64,000 nt of DNA from an uncultured bacterium (GTDB lineage Bacteria > Spirochaetota > UBA4802 > UB4802): assembly GCA_937920495.1 (NCBI GenBank), contig CALEUQ010000027.1:32842-96841 (forward strand), in the 5' to 3' direction. The notes beneath the pieces were generated by a model. It saw only the letters and a list, made by a program, of their open reading frames with translations. It did not search any database and was not told the origin of the DNA. The translations under genes and the position numbers were made by a program. Shown here piece by piece: positions 18,917 to 29,711 of the stretch (position 1 is its first letter; each line of letters begins with the position of its first letter).

Positions 18917-21152
18917 TAAGTGATTTTTTCTCCAATCTATTTATAGCTTCTTTTGTGGGATATTCAATGCGTGAATGGAAAATTCCCTGCAACACCTGTA
19001 CAAATGCATTCTGAATCTTGTTTAATTCATTCAAATTTATATCAGCTCTTTCCAGGTCACCTTCATTCAATCGGTTGTATATTATTCGTTTAACCAGCGT
19101 CTCTAATTTTTCCAGTGTTGGCTCTTGTATTGAACGTGATGCAGCTTCAATTGCATCAGCCAGCATGACTATTGCAGTTTCACGTGTATGTGGTTTTGGG
19201 CCAGGATACTGGAAATCAGTTTTCTGTATGCTGTTGCCGTTGACATTACCCTCTTCAAGTGCCTGATGGTAAAAAAATGTCATCACTGTCTGCCCGTGAT
19301 GCTCACGGATAAAATCTATGACCATCTCGGGAAGATTATTTTTGACAGCCAGCTCAACGCCTTTTTGTACATGTGAGATAATTAATTTACAATATTCAAG
19401 AGCTGACATATCTTTAGCACGCGGATCCGTAACCTTGTTCTCAATATAAAAATTTGCGTCTTGAATTTTTCCTATGTCATGATAGTATCCGCCTACACGT
19501 GCCAGCAATGCATTGGCACCAACTTCCTTGCATGCGGATTCGGCAAGTGTAGCCACCATCAACGAGTGATTATATGTTCCCGGTGCTCTGATAAGCATCT
19601 CTTTAAATAAAGGTGCATTAAGATCCGATAGCTCCAGTAATTTAAACTTTGTTGTTACACCAAACAGGTTTTCATATATGGGGAACACGCCAAACACAAT
19701 TATTGCATTTATAATACCCGATATAAACGCAAGGCCTATGTTATTTGCAATAATACCAAATTGCATCTCCTGCATCAACCCAACTGCAATTACTATCACC
19801 GAATTAATAAGCCCCAAGGTAACACCACCCCGTAAGAAATCAGAACGACGTTCAACATCTCCAACAACGAATACACCTGATAATGCAGAACTGAATGCCA
19901 GCAATAACGTTGTAAAATCACCTTTCATAATTACAGTAACAAAAAACACAATATACACACCAATCAACATGGCAATGTGCATGTTATACATAATTGCAAG
20001 CACCATGGTAACCAGCGGAATTGGCAAAAGAAGCGGGAAGAACAAACCTTCAAACGCCCTCCCCTGCCACCTGGCTATGAAAAAAGCAATAATAATGAAA
20101 GCAATTACAAGGGTAAAAACAATCAGTGGCATTTTGTTGTCAACCACCAGATTACTATAATAGGTGATAAGAAAATAGCCAAATATCACCAAAAATCCAA
20201 GCTGAATAAGAAGCAAACCAATAATGAAACTTGATCCAGAGAAATGTGCATTCTTATTTATAATATTTATCTTCTGTAACATATCTTCTGTTATCGTGTC
20301 GCCTTCACGAGCAATAGACTGGCCCTTCTTTATCACACGAGTAACAGGTTTCACAGACTGTACGGCCTCAGCTATCCTTCTTTTTGTTTCTTCTTCATTA
20401 TAAAAAAGATTTGGCTGTAACAAACTCAGAATGACAGAGCTTACCGCATACAACACATCATTGGACGGTTTGTTAAGAACATCCCTGGCTATAACCGGCA
20501 CCAGCGATTGTATCTTTTTCATATCATAGAGTGCATCAATACTAAGCTGTTTTTCTTTTAATTCTGCTGCATTACCCACTACCCTTACAATGACCTGGTT
20601 TGATTGTAATTTTAGCGGATTGGTATATGGCTTTTCCATAATACCATTGTTATACACCTGAAGCAAAATCTTATTCAGGTCCCTGTGCAAAAGCTGTTCA
20701 TCATATTGCAATAATCCCATTAATACTTTATCTGAATACTGCAGATAGTCAGGTAGCATAGTCCTTAGCAATAACACCTGCTTTACGGAGTTAGAGTCAG
20801 GCATTTGCTGTTTAACTTTAATAACTGCCTCACACAGCATATTGCTAATTTTAAGCTTATCTTCAACAATGGATTCATTGAGATCAAACACGGCAGGCAT
20901 TGCTTCAGCAATACGGTTTTTTTCAATCTCAGTTTCTATTGACACAGGATATTCTATAGTCATAGGCGCACGAATATCCTCGCGTGCTATATCCCCGGCC
21001 TGATAATTATATGTAGCACCTATTCTATTTAGTGTGAGAAGCGCAGTAGCGGCAATAATAACTATTAGGGTATAAATAAAAGAAGCTTTCAGGCTTTTCT
21101 TCTTTAACGCAAACTGTATGCCCCTTTTAAATACCAAAAATGAATTTAACAT
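18900..21152 (-). CDS. 7TM-HD family membrane phosphohydrolase (PgpH-type)
   Basis: 750 aa. N-terminal transmembrane helix (about 24-42), a ~270-residue extracytoplasmic domain, seven transmembrane helices (about residues 305-500) and a C-terminal cytoplasmic HD domain with YYHDIGK, HVQKG and EHHGQ. This is the architecture of PgpH, a c-di-AMP phosphodiesterase in Firmicutes. Whether c-di-AMP is the substrate here is inferred. Sits between phoH (18 nt) and ybeY (17-nt overlap). Confidence 0.88.
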   Translation of the reverse strand: MLNSFLVFKRGIQFALKKKSLKASFIYTLIVIIAATALLTLNRIGATYNYQAGDIAREDIRAPMTIEYPVSIETEIEKNRIAEAMPAVFDLNESIVEDKLKISNMLCEAVIKVKQQMPDSNSVKQVLLLRTMLPDYLQYSDKVLMGLLQYDEQLLHRDLNKILLQVYNNGIMEKPYTNPLKLQSNQVIVRVVGNAAELKEKQLSIDALYDMKKIQSLVPVIARDVLNKPSNDVLYAVSSVILSLLQPNLFYNEEETKRRIAEAVQSVKPVTRVIKKGQSIAREGDTITEDMLQKINIINKNAHFSGSSFIIGLLLIQLGFLVIFGYFLITYYSNLVVDNKMPLIVFTLVIAFIIIAFFIARWQGRAFEGLFFPLLLPIPLVTMVLAIMYNMHIAMLIGVYIVFFVTVIMKGDFTTLLLAFSSALSGVFVVGDVERRSDFLRGGVTLGLINSVIVIAVGLMQEMQFGIIANNIGLAFISGIINAIIVFGVFPIYENLFGVTTKFKLLELSDLNAPLFKEMLIRAPGTYNHSLMVATLAESACKEVGANALLARVGGYYHDIGKIQDANFYIENKVTDPRAKDMSALEYCKLIISHVQKGVELAVKNNLPEMVIDFIREHHGQTVMTFFYHQALEEGNVNGNSIQKTDFQYPGPKPHTRETAIVMLADAIEAASRSIQEPTLEKLETLVKRIIYNRLNEGDLERADINLNELNKIQNAFVQVLQGIFHSRIEYPTKEAINRLEKKSLNGNQG

Positions 21153-21170
21153 ATACGTAACCGGATTGTA

Positions 21171-22130
21171 TTATTCAGCATGTTTTTCATACGCTGCAAT
21201 AATTTTTTCAACTATCGGATGCCTGCAGATGTCCTCTTTTGAAAATTCAACAAAGGTAATTTCATCTATTCCATGAAGAATTTTTTGTGCAGCAAGCAAT
21301 CCAGATTGCCGTGGTTTTTCAAGATCAATCTGTGTAATATCACCAGAGATTACCATTTTTGAACTGTTGCCCAACCGTGTTAAAAACATCTTCATCTGTG
21401 ATGAAGTGGTATTCTGAGCTTCATCAAGTATAATGAAGGCCTTATTGAGTGTACGCCCGCGCATATAGGCAAGCGGTGCGATCTCAATTATTCCTTTTTC
21501 CATATACTTGGAAATTCTTTCATAGGGAAGAATATCAAAAAGGGCATCATACAACGGCCTTAAATACGGATTAATCTTCTGAATAAAGTCACCAGGCAGG
21601 TACCCTAAGCTTTCACCCGCTTCAACCGCAGGCCGTGTTAAAATGATGCGTTCAACCCTTCCTGTTAATAAAAACTTTACGCCTACAGCTACTGCCAGAT
21701 ATGTCTTGCCTGTCCCGGCAGGCCCAATAGAGATAGTGATGGGGCTTTTGTGGATTGCCGACATATAATTTGCCTGGTTGATTGTCTTGGGCACAATGGT
21801 TTTTCCTGTCTCAGCAATAACAATCTTCAGCCGGTTGATTTCATCAGCATCAACCTTTATACCCTGGTTAATAGAAAGTGCCAGGTATCGTATATCAAAA
21901 TCATCAAACTCATAGAGCGAATCACGCATATACAAATAATCACCCATTAGGTGTAATAGCTGAAGGGCTTTGGCTGCATTATCACCCGATGCTTCCACAA
22001 TGAGTGTATTGCCACGGGGAATTATCTTAACATCAAGAAGCTTTTCAATTGCCTTGATATTCTTGTCTTTATACCCGCATATGCGTTTATAAATGGATAT
22101 ATCATCAATTTCAAATTTTGTGTCTACCAT
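21171..22130 (-). CDS. phoH: PhoH-like ATPase
   Basis: 319 aa. Walker A GPAGTGKT 136-143 and a FIILDEAQN Walker B identify a PhoH (YbeZ-type) ATPase, which acts with YbeY in RNA metabolism; a KH-like segment precedes the ATPase core. Its ATG overlaps the aspS stop (TAATG), so the two are translationally coupled. Confidence 0.94.
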   Translation of the reverse strand: MVDTKFEIDDISIYKRICGYKDKNIKAIEKLLDVKIIPRGNTLIVEASGDNAAKALQLLHLMGDYLYMRDSLYEFDDFDIRYLALSINQGIKVDADEINRLKIVIAETGKTIVPKTINQANYMSAIHKSPITISIGPAGTGKTYLAVAVGVKFLLTGRVERIILTRPAVEAGESLGYLPGDFIQKINPYLRPLYDALFDILPYERISKYMEKGIIEIAPLAYMRGRTLNKAFIILDEAQNTTSSQMKMFLTRLGNSSKMVISGDITQIDLEKPRQSGLLAAQKILHGIDEITFVEFSKEDICRHPIVEKIIAAYEKHAE

Positions 22131-23905
22131 TATAATTCAACCACCTTGATAGATAGCTCTTTTAACTGCTGTGCACTCACTGGCGAAGGTGCTTCACTCA
22201 TAAGGCACTGCCCTTTCTGCGTTTTGGGGAATGCAATCACATCCCGTATGGAATTTCGTTTTAAAAGCAACATGAGTATCCTATCAAGCCCCAATGCTAT
22301 ACCACCGTGCGGTGGTGCACCATATTTAAGTGCATCCAGCAAAAATGAAAACTTTACTTTTGCCTCTTCTTCAGAAATACCAAGAATGGAAAACATCTTT
22401 TTTTGCAATGCCATGCGGTTAATCCTGATAGAACCACCACCAATCTCAACACCATTAAGCACAACATCGTATGCCTGCGCCTTGATTGTATCGGTTGTGT
22501 GGGGAGTAACAGTGTCAAGCAGTGGCTCGCATTCAGGTTTTGGTGCTGTGAATGGATGATGCATTGCATAGTATCTGCCTTCTTCAGCATCATACTCAAG
22601 CAGCGGAAAGTCAACCACCCACAGGAAATGTAATTTATCCTGGTCAATAAGGTTTAATTGCTGGGCTATCTTGATGCGTAGATTACCCAGTGCATCGTTT
22701 ACAATCTTTGGCTTGTCACAGGAAAAGATGATAAGAGCATTGGAATGTAGTTTCAATTGTTGTATAAGCTTTTCCTTTTCACTATCGCTTAAAAATTTTG
22801 CTATACCCGTTTCAAACGTTGTACCGGTGTACCGCACACTTGGCAACCCTTGCGCCTTGAACGCACGCACATAATTAATGTATTCATCAATCATTGCTCG
22901 GGATATTTTGCCTTCATCATTGATAACAATGGCCTTAATTATGCCACCGTTTTCCAATGCCGCTTTGAATACATTAAATGATGAATGAGTAAAAATATTG
23001 GATACATCAGCAAGCTCCAGTCCAAAACGCGTATCAGGAGCATCTTTGCCATAGCGCTGCATGACCTCATCATACGTGAATACCGGGAACGGAGTTTCAA
23101 TTTCTTTACCCAGTACCTGCCACACGATCTCTTTCAAAAGACCTTCAATAAGGCTCATTACAATCTGTGGAGTAACAAATGACATTTCCAGGTCAATCTG
23201 AGTAAATTCGGGCTGACGGTCATTGCGCAGATCCTCATCACGGAAACATTTGGCAATCTGAAAATAGCGGTCAAACCCTGATATCATCAAAATCTGTTTA
23301 AACAGCTGTGGTGATTGCGGCAGTGCATAAAACATACCTTTGTTAATACGGCTTGGCACAAGAAAATCGCGCGCACCTTCAGGCGTGGATTTATTCAGTA
23401 TTGGTGTTTCTACCTCAATGAACCTGTTGTCGGTAAGATATCGCCTTGTTGCCTGCATGACCTTATGGCGCACCAGGATAGCTTCCTGCATCTCAGCCCT
23501 GCGAAGATCCAGATAACGGTACTTCAGACGCACTTCTTCATTTAGATTAGTGTATGAGTCAACAGGAAATGGTGGTACTTCAGACTCTGATAAAAGTGTA
23601 ATATCCTGCCCCACAACCTCTATCATCCCGGTTTTAAGATTGGGATTGATGGTATCTTCAGAACGCCTGGCCACCTGGCCTGTTACAAAAATACAGTATT
23701 CGTTTTTCACTTTGTCTGCTTTTTCATACGCACTGCTATTTTTAGACGCATCAAATACAACCTGTATAATTCCGGTCACGTCCCTCATCTCAATAAATAT
23801 TATGCCACCCAAATCGCGTTTAGTATCAACCCAACCTGCTAAACGCACCAATGTGCCAACATCATTCAATGTCAATTCACCACAGTAGTTTCTTTGTTCA
23901 AACAT
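22130..23905 (-). CDS. aspS: Aspartyl-tRNA synthetase
   Basis: 591 aa. Charges tRNA-Asp (or tRNA-Asp/Asn in non-discriminating forms). N-terminal anticodon-binding OB fold (NYCGEL...GWVDTKRDLGG), class II motif 2 FRDEDLRNDRQPEFTQID, a GAD insertion typical of the bacterial type, and motif 3 GLDRILMLLL. The frame stays open 23 codons upstream, but that hydrophobic extension is foreign to the family; the ATG at 23905 (MFEQRNYCGEL) matches known N-termini. First gene of aspS-phoH-pgpH-ybeY. Confidence 0.96.
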   Translation of the reverse strand: MFEQRNYCGELTLNDVGTLVRLAGWVDTKRDLGGIIFIEMRDVTGIIQVVFDASKNSSAYEKADKVKNEYCIFVTGQVARRSEDTINPNLKTGMIEVVGQDITLLSESEVPPFPVDSYTNLNEEVRLKYRYLDLRRAEMQEAILVRHKVMQATRRYLTDNRFIEVETPILNKSTPEGARDFLVPSRINKGMFYALPQSPQLFKQILMISGFDRYFQIAKCFRDEDLRNDRQPEFTQIDLEMSFVTPQIVMSLIEGLLKEIVWQVLGKEIETPFPVFTYDEVMQRYGKDAPDTRFGLELADVSNIFTHSSFNVFKAALENGGIIKAIVINDEGKISRAMIDEYINYVRAFKAQGLPSVRYTGTTFETGIAKFLSDSEKEKLIQQLKLHSNALIIFSCDKPKIVNDALGNLRIKIAQQLNLIDQDKLHFLWVVDFPLLEYDAEEGRYYAMHHPFTAPKPECEPLLDTVTPHTTDTIKAQAYDVVLNGVEIGGGSIRINRMALQKKMFSILGISEEEAKVKFSFLLDALKYGAPPHGGIALGLDRILMLLLKRNSIRDVIAFPKTQKGQCLMSEAPSPVSAQQLKELSIKVVEL

Positions 23906-24089
23906 TCCCCTAACCCAATAGAAATTAATATAGCAACTTACCAGAATCAATATAAAAATCAAAAAAATATGCAAATTTGCTACCGTGCATTACTTGTTTT
24001 TACGGCAGCAATGTGTATGAGCCAATAAATTGATTTCGATAGTATTACTTAGGCAGGCTTATTTTTGTCAAGTAATTATGCGCTGTGCC

Positions 24090-25445
24090 TTATTTCATGT
24101 GTTTAAAGTTATCTACAATAGCATCACACTGTGCTTTTGACTTCCCTTCAGCAATAATTCTGAATATAGGCTCTGTATTGGAAGGCCTGAGATGCACCCA
24201 GCCGCCCTTAAACGCAGCATGATTCACAAAATCTATACGTATGCCATCAAGAGTATTAATGACTTCACCAGCATACTGCTCTTTAATTTTTTGTGCGATA
24301 GTAACTGTGTCAAATCCATCGTCACTATGCAACGTATCTTTGTGCATATAATACACTGGCAGGCTTGACACAATCCGTGAAAGTGGCTCATTGCGATGTG
24401 CCATAAGCTCCAGGCAATACCCGATACCAACCAAGCTATCCCTGCCATAGTGCACCTCCGGAGAAATAACACCACCATTACCTTCGCCTCCTATCACTGC
24501 CCTGTATTTTTTCATTGCTTCAACCACATGTATCTCGCCAACCTTTGAACGGTACACCGGCACACCAAAATGTGACGCAACATCCTCAATGGCCTTTGTT
24601 GTTGACATATTCACCACAACAGGACCTTTTTTCTTTGCAAGGCATCGCAGAGCAGCCAGAGTCACGGTGAGCTCCTCACCAATTGGGTGCCCTTTTTCAT
24701 TTACTATCGCCAGTCTATCTGCATCCGGATCCTGTGCAAAGCCAATATCAGCCTTGTGTGTTTTCACTGCCTGCGAGAGTTTTTTTAAATTTTTTGCAAC
24801 AGGTTCTGCACCGCGCGGGAATGTACCGGTGCTCATATCGCAATGAATGGGAATTACCCTGCAACCTAATTTCTTCAACAGTTGCTGAGTAATGACCGAA
24901 CCGGCACCATTCACCGAGTCAAGCACCACTGTGAATTTCTTTTTTTTAATAGCGGCAACATCAACAACAGCAAGTACTTTTTCAATATGGATATCTGCCG
25001 CAGAGTTATTGTACATAATAGGCTTTATGGCATTCCACATAGCACCAAAAGGTGCAATGGTATCAACAAGTGATAGAAATGCATTCATTTCTTCCGGACC
25101 AAAGAAGCTGCCTGTTTTATTGATAAGTTTAAATGCATTCCACTGTATGGGATTATGCGATGCAGAGATAACCACACCAGCCTTTGCCCTTGTATGCTCC
25201 ACCATAACCTGCACGGTAGGCGTTGGCACCACACCAATATCAATCACCTGACATCCGCATAATGACAGCACACTCTGAAAACACTGTGAAATTTGATGCC
25301 CGGTAATACGTGAATCCCTGCCAACAATAACCTTGCCTCCACCAATGTGTCTGGCAAAAGCCATACCCACCCTGGTAATCAAATCAGGTGTAAATGATTC
25401 TCCCACCACGCCCCTGATACCTGATATGCTTTTCATTAAACTCAT
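24090..25445 (-). CDS. glmM: Phosphoglucosamine mutase-like phosphohexomutase
   Basis: About 451 aa. Second alpha-phosphohexomutase in the window. SGIRG N-terminus, phosphoserine loop SASHNP (Ser96), metal loop DPDADRL, sugar loop GGEGNGG and phosphate loop RPSNTEP. The GEGNGG sugar loop and size resemble the archaeal-type GlmM/ManB group, so glucosamine-1-phosphate formation for UDP-GlcNAc is likely but phosphomannomutase activity is possible. Start chosen at 25445 because GAGGTG lies 5 nt upstream. 65 bp downstream of secA. Confidence 0.8.
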   Translation of the reverse strand: MSLMKSISGIRGVVGESFTPDLITRVGMAFARHIGGGKVIVGRDSRITGHQISQCFQSVLSLCGCQVIDIGVVPTPTVQVMVEHTRAKAGVVISASHNPIQWNAFKLINKTGSFFGPEEMNAFLSLVDTIAPFGAMWNAIKPIMYNNSAADIHIEKVLAVVDVAAIKKKKFTVVLDSVNGAGSVITQQLLKKLGCRVIPIHCDMSTGTFPRGAEPVAKNLKKLSQAVKTHKADIGFAQDPDADRLAIVNEKGHPIGEELTVTLAALRCLAKKKGPVVVNMSTTKAIEDVASHFGVPVYRSKVGEIHVVEAMKKYRAVIGGEGNGGVISPEVHYGRDSLVGIGYCLELMAHRNEPLSRIVSSLPVYYMHKDTLHSDDGFDTVTIAQKIKEQYAGEVINTLDGIRIDFVNHAAFKGGWVHLRPSNTEPIFRIIAEGKSKAQCDAIVDNFKHMK

Positions 25446-25510
25446 GCCACACCTCTTGATCACATGCTATGTACAAACATACTACCATGAAAATGTTGTT
25501 GTAAATGTAT

Positions 25511-28258
25511 TTAGCCTCGTCTGCTTCTTCGTGTTTTTTTGCGTTTTACGCCACCCGTTATCTCCTTTTTATCGCCAGCCTGACTGCTGATAGAAGGTCG
25601 CGGTGCTATAGCAACAGGAATGCCACCAGCGCCAAATTGTGCAACCTCAGGTTTTATCTCCTGCCCAAGCGGTATGGGAAGCTCCTGTGGCTTAATTTCA
25701 ATCTCCTCAACTTTCTTTAACCTCACTTTCAAAAGCATCTCAATGATATCAAGTTTAAGGTTATCAAGCATCTCGTTAAAAAGCTCAAACCCGCGCAGTT
25801 TATATTCAACAAGCGGATTTCGTTCGCTGTAACCGGCTGTCCATATACCATCACGCAGATCATCCATTACCAGCAGGTGATCACGCCACTTGGTATCTAT
25901 CACCTGAAGTGATACAAGCCGTTCAAGCGTACGCATGTGGTCGCTACCCACTTCTTCCTCCTTGGCTTTATATAACTTCAGCAATTGTTCCTTAACAGTT
26001 GCAACAAGCGCATCATGTGAAAGATCCTCCACATTTACTCCCAAGGACTCCAGGTCAAATCCAAACTTTGAACGCAAGAAACCATTGAGTCCATCAATAT
26101 CCCAATCGTCTGCATGCCGTTTTTCTTCAGTAAAATAAGGAATCCAGCTTTCCACAACATCATCAATATACTCACGTATCTTTGGCCAGACATCCTCACC
26201 GTCCAGGATAGCATTGCGTTCTTTATAGATATATTCGCGCTGACTGTTCATGACATCGTCATACTCCAGAAGGTGCTTGCGGATTTCAAAGTTTCTGCCT
26301 TCCACTCTTTTCTGAGCATTTTCAATGGCGCGCGATACCATCCTGCTTTCAATCTCCTGCCCTTCTTCCATACCTAAACGCTGCATCACGTTAGAAATTC
26401 TGTCCGAGCCAAAAATGCGCATGAGGTCATCTTCAAGCGAAAGATAAAAACGTGATGACCCGGGATCGCCCTGCCTTCCTGACCGTCCTCTCAACTGATT
26501 ATCAATTCGTCGTGCTTCATGCCGTTCAGTACCCAGAATGTGCAAGCCACCTGCTTCTACCACCTTATTGTGATTATCAAGCCATTCTTTAGCTTTCCGC
26601 ACAATATCAAGCGCCTTATGCTGATCCTGTCCTGTCATAGTATGAGCAAGGCTTGCTGCCTCCTCAAAGTTGCTTTTCAGAATTGCTTCTCTGAAACGTT
26701 CCCATAGTTTTGCATCGTGTATGGGTTTCCAGCTCTCCAGCTCGTCAATATAGGTTTTCCTTCCACCTAACACTATATCAGTACCACGGCCTGCCATATT
26801 TGTGGCGATAGTTACTGTGCCAGGGCGCCCTGCCTCGGCAATTATCTGAGCTTCTTTTTCATGATACTTTGCATTTAACACATTGTGCGGAATACCAACT
26901 CTTTTGAGCATATCCGACAATTTTTCTGATTTTTCAATAGAGATGGTACCCACAAGCACTGGTCGTCCTGCCTCTCGCATCTGTTGTATTTCTTGTACTA
27001 TTGCATTGAACTTTTCTTTTTCTGTACGATAGATTTTGTCAGGATAATCGGTTCTTCGTACCGGTTCATTTGTAGGAATGACAACAACATCCAGATTATA
27101 TATCTTTTTAAATTCTATCGCTTCAGTATCAGCGGTACCGGTCATACCGGCTAATTTTTTATACATCCTGAAATAGTTCTGGAATGTAATCTGAGCAAAT
27201 GTCTGGCTTTCACGCGCTATCGGAACATTTTCCTTTGCTTCAAGAGCCTGATGCAACCCATCAGAGTATCTTCGGCCAGGCATAAGCCTTCCGGTAAACT
27301 CATCCACAATAATGACCTGTCCGTCCTTCACAATGTAATCGATGTCACGTTTAAATAATGTATGAGCCTTCAATGCCTGGTTAACATGATGCACTAATTC
27401 TATATTGCGACTATCGTACAGGTTATCTATCTTTAAAAGTCTTTCAACGTGTTTTACACCTTCTTCGGTCAAAAGGGCATTGCGGTCTTTTTCGTTAACT
27501 TCATAATCAACGCCTTCCTTAAGGCTTGGAATAATTTTATTAATTAGATAATATTTTTTGGTAGATTCATCGGTGGAACCCGAAATGATAAGCGGTGTAC
27601 GCGCTTCATCAATAAGTATTGAGTCAACCTCATCTACTATTGCATAGTAGAGCTCACGTTGTACCCTTAGAGATTTATGTTCCACCATATTATCTCTTAG
27701 GTAATCAAACCCAAACTCATTGTTGGTTCCGTATGTCACATCACACCGATACGCCTTCTGGCGTGCATAATAATCCATATTATGCTGAATCACACCAACT
27801 GTAAGACCTAAATATTTGTAGATTGGCCCCATCCACTCAGAGTCACGGCGTGCAAGGTAATCATTCACAGTCACAACGTGCACACCCTTCCCCGCCAATG
27901 CGTTAAGATACACGGGCATTGTTGCAACAAGTGTTTTGCCTTCACCTGTCTTCATTTCCGCAATCTTACCCTGATGCAACACAATTGCACCCATAAGCTG
28001 CACATCAAAATGCCGCATACCAATAGTACGCCACGCAGCTTCGCGAACCATGGCAAATGCATAAGGCAACAGCTCGTCAATGGGCTGGCCCTGCTCTATG
28101 CGCCCTCTAAATTCAGCAGTTTTTGCCAGCATCTGGTCCTGAGTCAGCTGTTTTACCTCATCTTCCAGTGCGTTTATCTGTGCCACAATGGGCTGCAACT
28201 TTTTAATATCACGTTCGTGCTTTGTGCCAAAGAATAAACTCAAGATTTTATCTATCAT
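25511..28258 (-). CDS. secA: Preprotein translocase ATPase SecA (no SEC-C tail)
   Basis: 915 aa. Motor that drives secretory proteins through SecYEG. Walker A MKTGEGKT 102-109, [33 protein letters not shown] and [20 protein letters not shown] are all clear. The C-terminus ends in a basic stretch ([11 protein letters not shown]) and lacks the cysteine-rich SEC-C zinc motif of many SecA proteins. RBS AGGA before ATG. Upstream gene of the secA-glmM pair. Confidence 0.97.
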   Translation of the reverse strand: MIDKILSLFFGTKHERDIKKLQPIVAQINALEDEVKQLTQDQMLAKTAEFRGRIEQGQPIDELLPYAFAMVREAAWRTIGMRHFDVQLMGAIVLHQGKIAEMKTGEGKTLVATMPVYLNALAGKGVHVVTVNDYLARRDSEWMGPIYKYLGLTVGVIQHNMDYYARQKAYRCDVTYGTNNEFGFDYLRDNMVEHKSLRVQRELYYAIVDEVDSILIDEARTPLIISGSTDESTKKYYLINKIIPSLKEGVDYEVNEKDRNALLTEEGVKHVERLLKIDNLYDSRNIELVHHVNQALKAHTLFKRDIDYIVKDGQVIIVDEFTGRLMPGRRYSDGLHQALEAKENVPIARESQTFAQITFQNYFRMYKKLAGMTGTADTEAIEFKKIYNLDVVVIPTNEPVRRTDYPDKIYRTEKEKFNAIVQEIQQMREAGRPVLVGTISIEKSEKLSDMLKRVGIPHNVLNAKYHEKEAQIIAEAGRPGTVTIATNMAGRGTDIVLGGRKTYIDELESWKPIHDAKLWERFREAILKSNFEEAASLAHTMTGQDQHKALDIVRKAKEWLDNHNKVVEAGGLHILGTERHEARRIDNQLRGRSGRQGDPGSSRFYLSLEDDLMRIFGSDRISNVMQRLGMEEGQEIESRMVSRAIENAQKRVEGRNFEIRKHLLEYDDVMNSQREYIYKERNAILDGEDVWPKIREYIDDVVESWIPYFTEEKRHADDWDIDGLNGFLRSKFGFDLESLGVNVEDLSHDALVATVKEQLLKLYKAKEEEVGSDHMRTLERLVSLQVIDTKWRDHLLVMDDLRDGIWTAGYSERNPLVEYKLRGFELFNEMLDNLKLDIIEMLLKVRLKKVEEIEIKPQELPIPLGQEIKPEVAQFGAGGIPVAIAPRPSISSQAGDKKEITGGVKRKKTRRSRRG

Positions 28259-28594
28259 AACTGTTTCCTGTTTATGAATTTATAGTATTTGTATAATTTC
28301 AAATGTAAAACTTCACTACATATGCTCTTACGATAATTGTAAAGCTACTTCTATGCTATTTTTGAAATAAAATGTTTAAATTTGGATTACTATTATTGTA
28401 ATAACTCATTATACAAGTATTTTTTATAATAAACAAAATATATTTAATATACAAAATCAATCTATAGTTAAGGAACATTCGTATATATTATGTTACAGAA
28501 ATGGGCACATATAATAATAGTTTCTTTTCTATAGCTTTTTTATTTAAATAAATCAGATGGGGATTTTCTGACTTTTTTTGTCTTATCAAAACCA
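28259..28594. other. 336-bp AT-rich intergenic region
   Basis: Between proB and secA, both minus strand. Must hold the secA promoter, but no clear -35/-10 pair, hairpin or ORF stands out. Not obviously repetitive. Confidence 0.4.
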
Positions 28595-29707
28595 TCAAAA
28601 CACAATCAAATCATCCCTGTTAATTACTTCTAAATAATATTGTGACCCAAATATTTTCTTTATTTCCTGTGTTTTTTTGCCTTTAATTTTTTCAAGCTCT
28701 TCACTGGTATAATTGACAATACCTTTTGCAACCAGATTTCCTTTTTTATCAGTAACTTCCACTGCATCACCCAGGTCAAAATTTCCTTCTATATGTGTTA
28801 TACCTATAGCCAGTAACGATTTTTTATTTTCTTTGAGCGCTTTCACGGCTCCATCATCAATAATGAGCTTACCTTTAGGTTTTACATTGAATGCTATCCA
28901 CCGCTTTTTGCTTTTTAATTTTGATTGCATTTTTCCCAAAAAGAGTGTACCTATCTTTTCACCCTGCATTATTCTCTTTAGTATATGCTCTGTCCTCCCA
29001 TTTGCAATTATCATCATCTCACCCGATTTTATCACTATCTCGCCGGCTTTTATCTTTGTATACATACCGCCAGTACCATGTTCACTGCCTGCACCTCTGC
29101 ATCGCTTCCATACATCATCATTTATCTCATGAATTTCTGATACTGGTTCTGCGTCATTCTCATTCCAGTAAAAACCATCAACGTCGGATAACAATACAAG
29201 AAGATTTGCCTGTACAATATTAGACACATGAGCCGACAGTGTATCATTATCGCCAAACTTAATCTCTTTTATCACAACCGAGTCATTTTCATTAACTATC
29301 GGCACCACACCCATTTCAAGAAGTGCATTCAACGTATGGCGTGCGTTTAAAAACCTGCGGCGGTGCTTGACATCATCTTCGGTAAGCAATATCTGGCCAA
29401 CCTCATAGCCATATTTATTGAAGCAGTCTCGGTATACATCCATAAGTATTGATTGCCCTATAGCAGCTAACGCCTGCTTTTCAGGGATGGTGCATAAGTT
29501 GCGTTTTTTCTTCATTACCGCTGAACCAGCACTTATAGCACCTGAACTTACAATGACAATACGGTATTTTTTCTTTAACAGGAATACAACATCATCAACA
29601 AGTCTGGTAACCTGCTTTTTGGATATGCCAGCTTCATCAGCGATAAGTGAAGAGCCAATTTTAACAACTATCGTTTTTACATGTTTTAAATATGCAGAAC
29701 GTGGCAT
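28595..29707 (-). CDS. proB: Glutamate 5-kinase
   Basis: 370 aa. First step of proline synthesis: ATP-dependent phosphorylation of the glutamate gamma-carboxyl. N-terminal amino-acid kinase domain (VVKIGSSLI, IVSSGAISAG, NENDSV, FGDNDTLSAHV, GTGGMYTKIKAG) and a C-terminal PUA domain (about 280-360, KGKLIIDDGAVKAL). Four nt after obg stops. proA is not adjacent. Confidence 0.95.
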   Translation of the reverse strand: MPRSAYLKHVKTIVVKIGSSLIADEAGISKKQVTRLVDDVVFLLKKKYRIVIVSSGAISAGSAVMKKKRNLCTIPEKQALAAIGQSILMDVYRDCFNKYGYEVGQILLTEDDVKHRRRFLNARHTLNALLEMGVVPIVNENDSVVIKEIKFGDNDTLSAHVSNIVQANLLVLLSDVDGFYWNENDAEPVSEIHEINDDVWKRCRGAGSEHGTGGMYTKIKAGEIVIKSGEMMIIANGRTEHILKRIMQGEKIGTLFLGKMQSKLKSKKRWIAFNVKPKGKLIIDDGAVKALKENKKSLLAIGITHIEGNFDLGDAVEVTDKKGNLVAKGIVNYTSEELEKIKGKKTQEIKKIFGSQYYLEVINRDDLIVF

Positions 29708-29711
29708 GTAA

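Noticed and set aside
23906..23974. N-terminal hydrophobic extension of AspRS
   Set aside because: Foreign to the family and with no RBS; the standard N-terminus begins at 23905.
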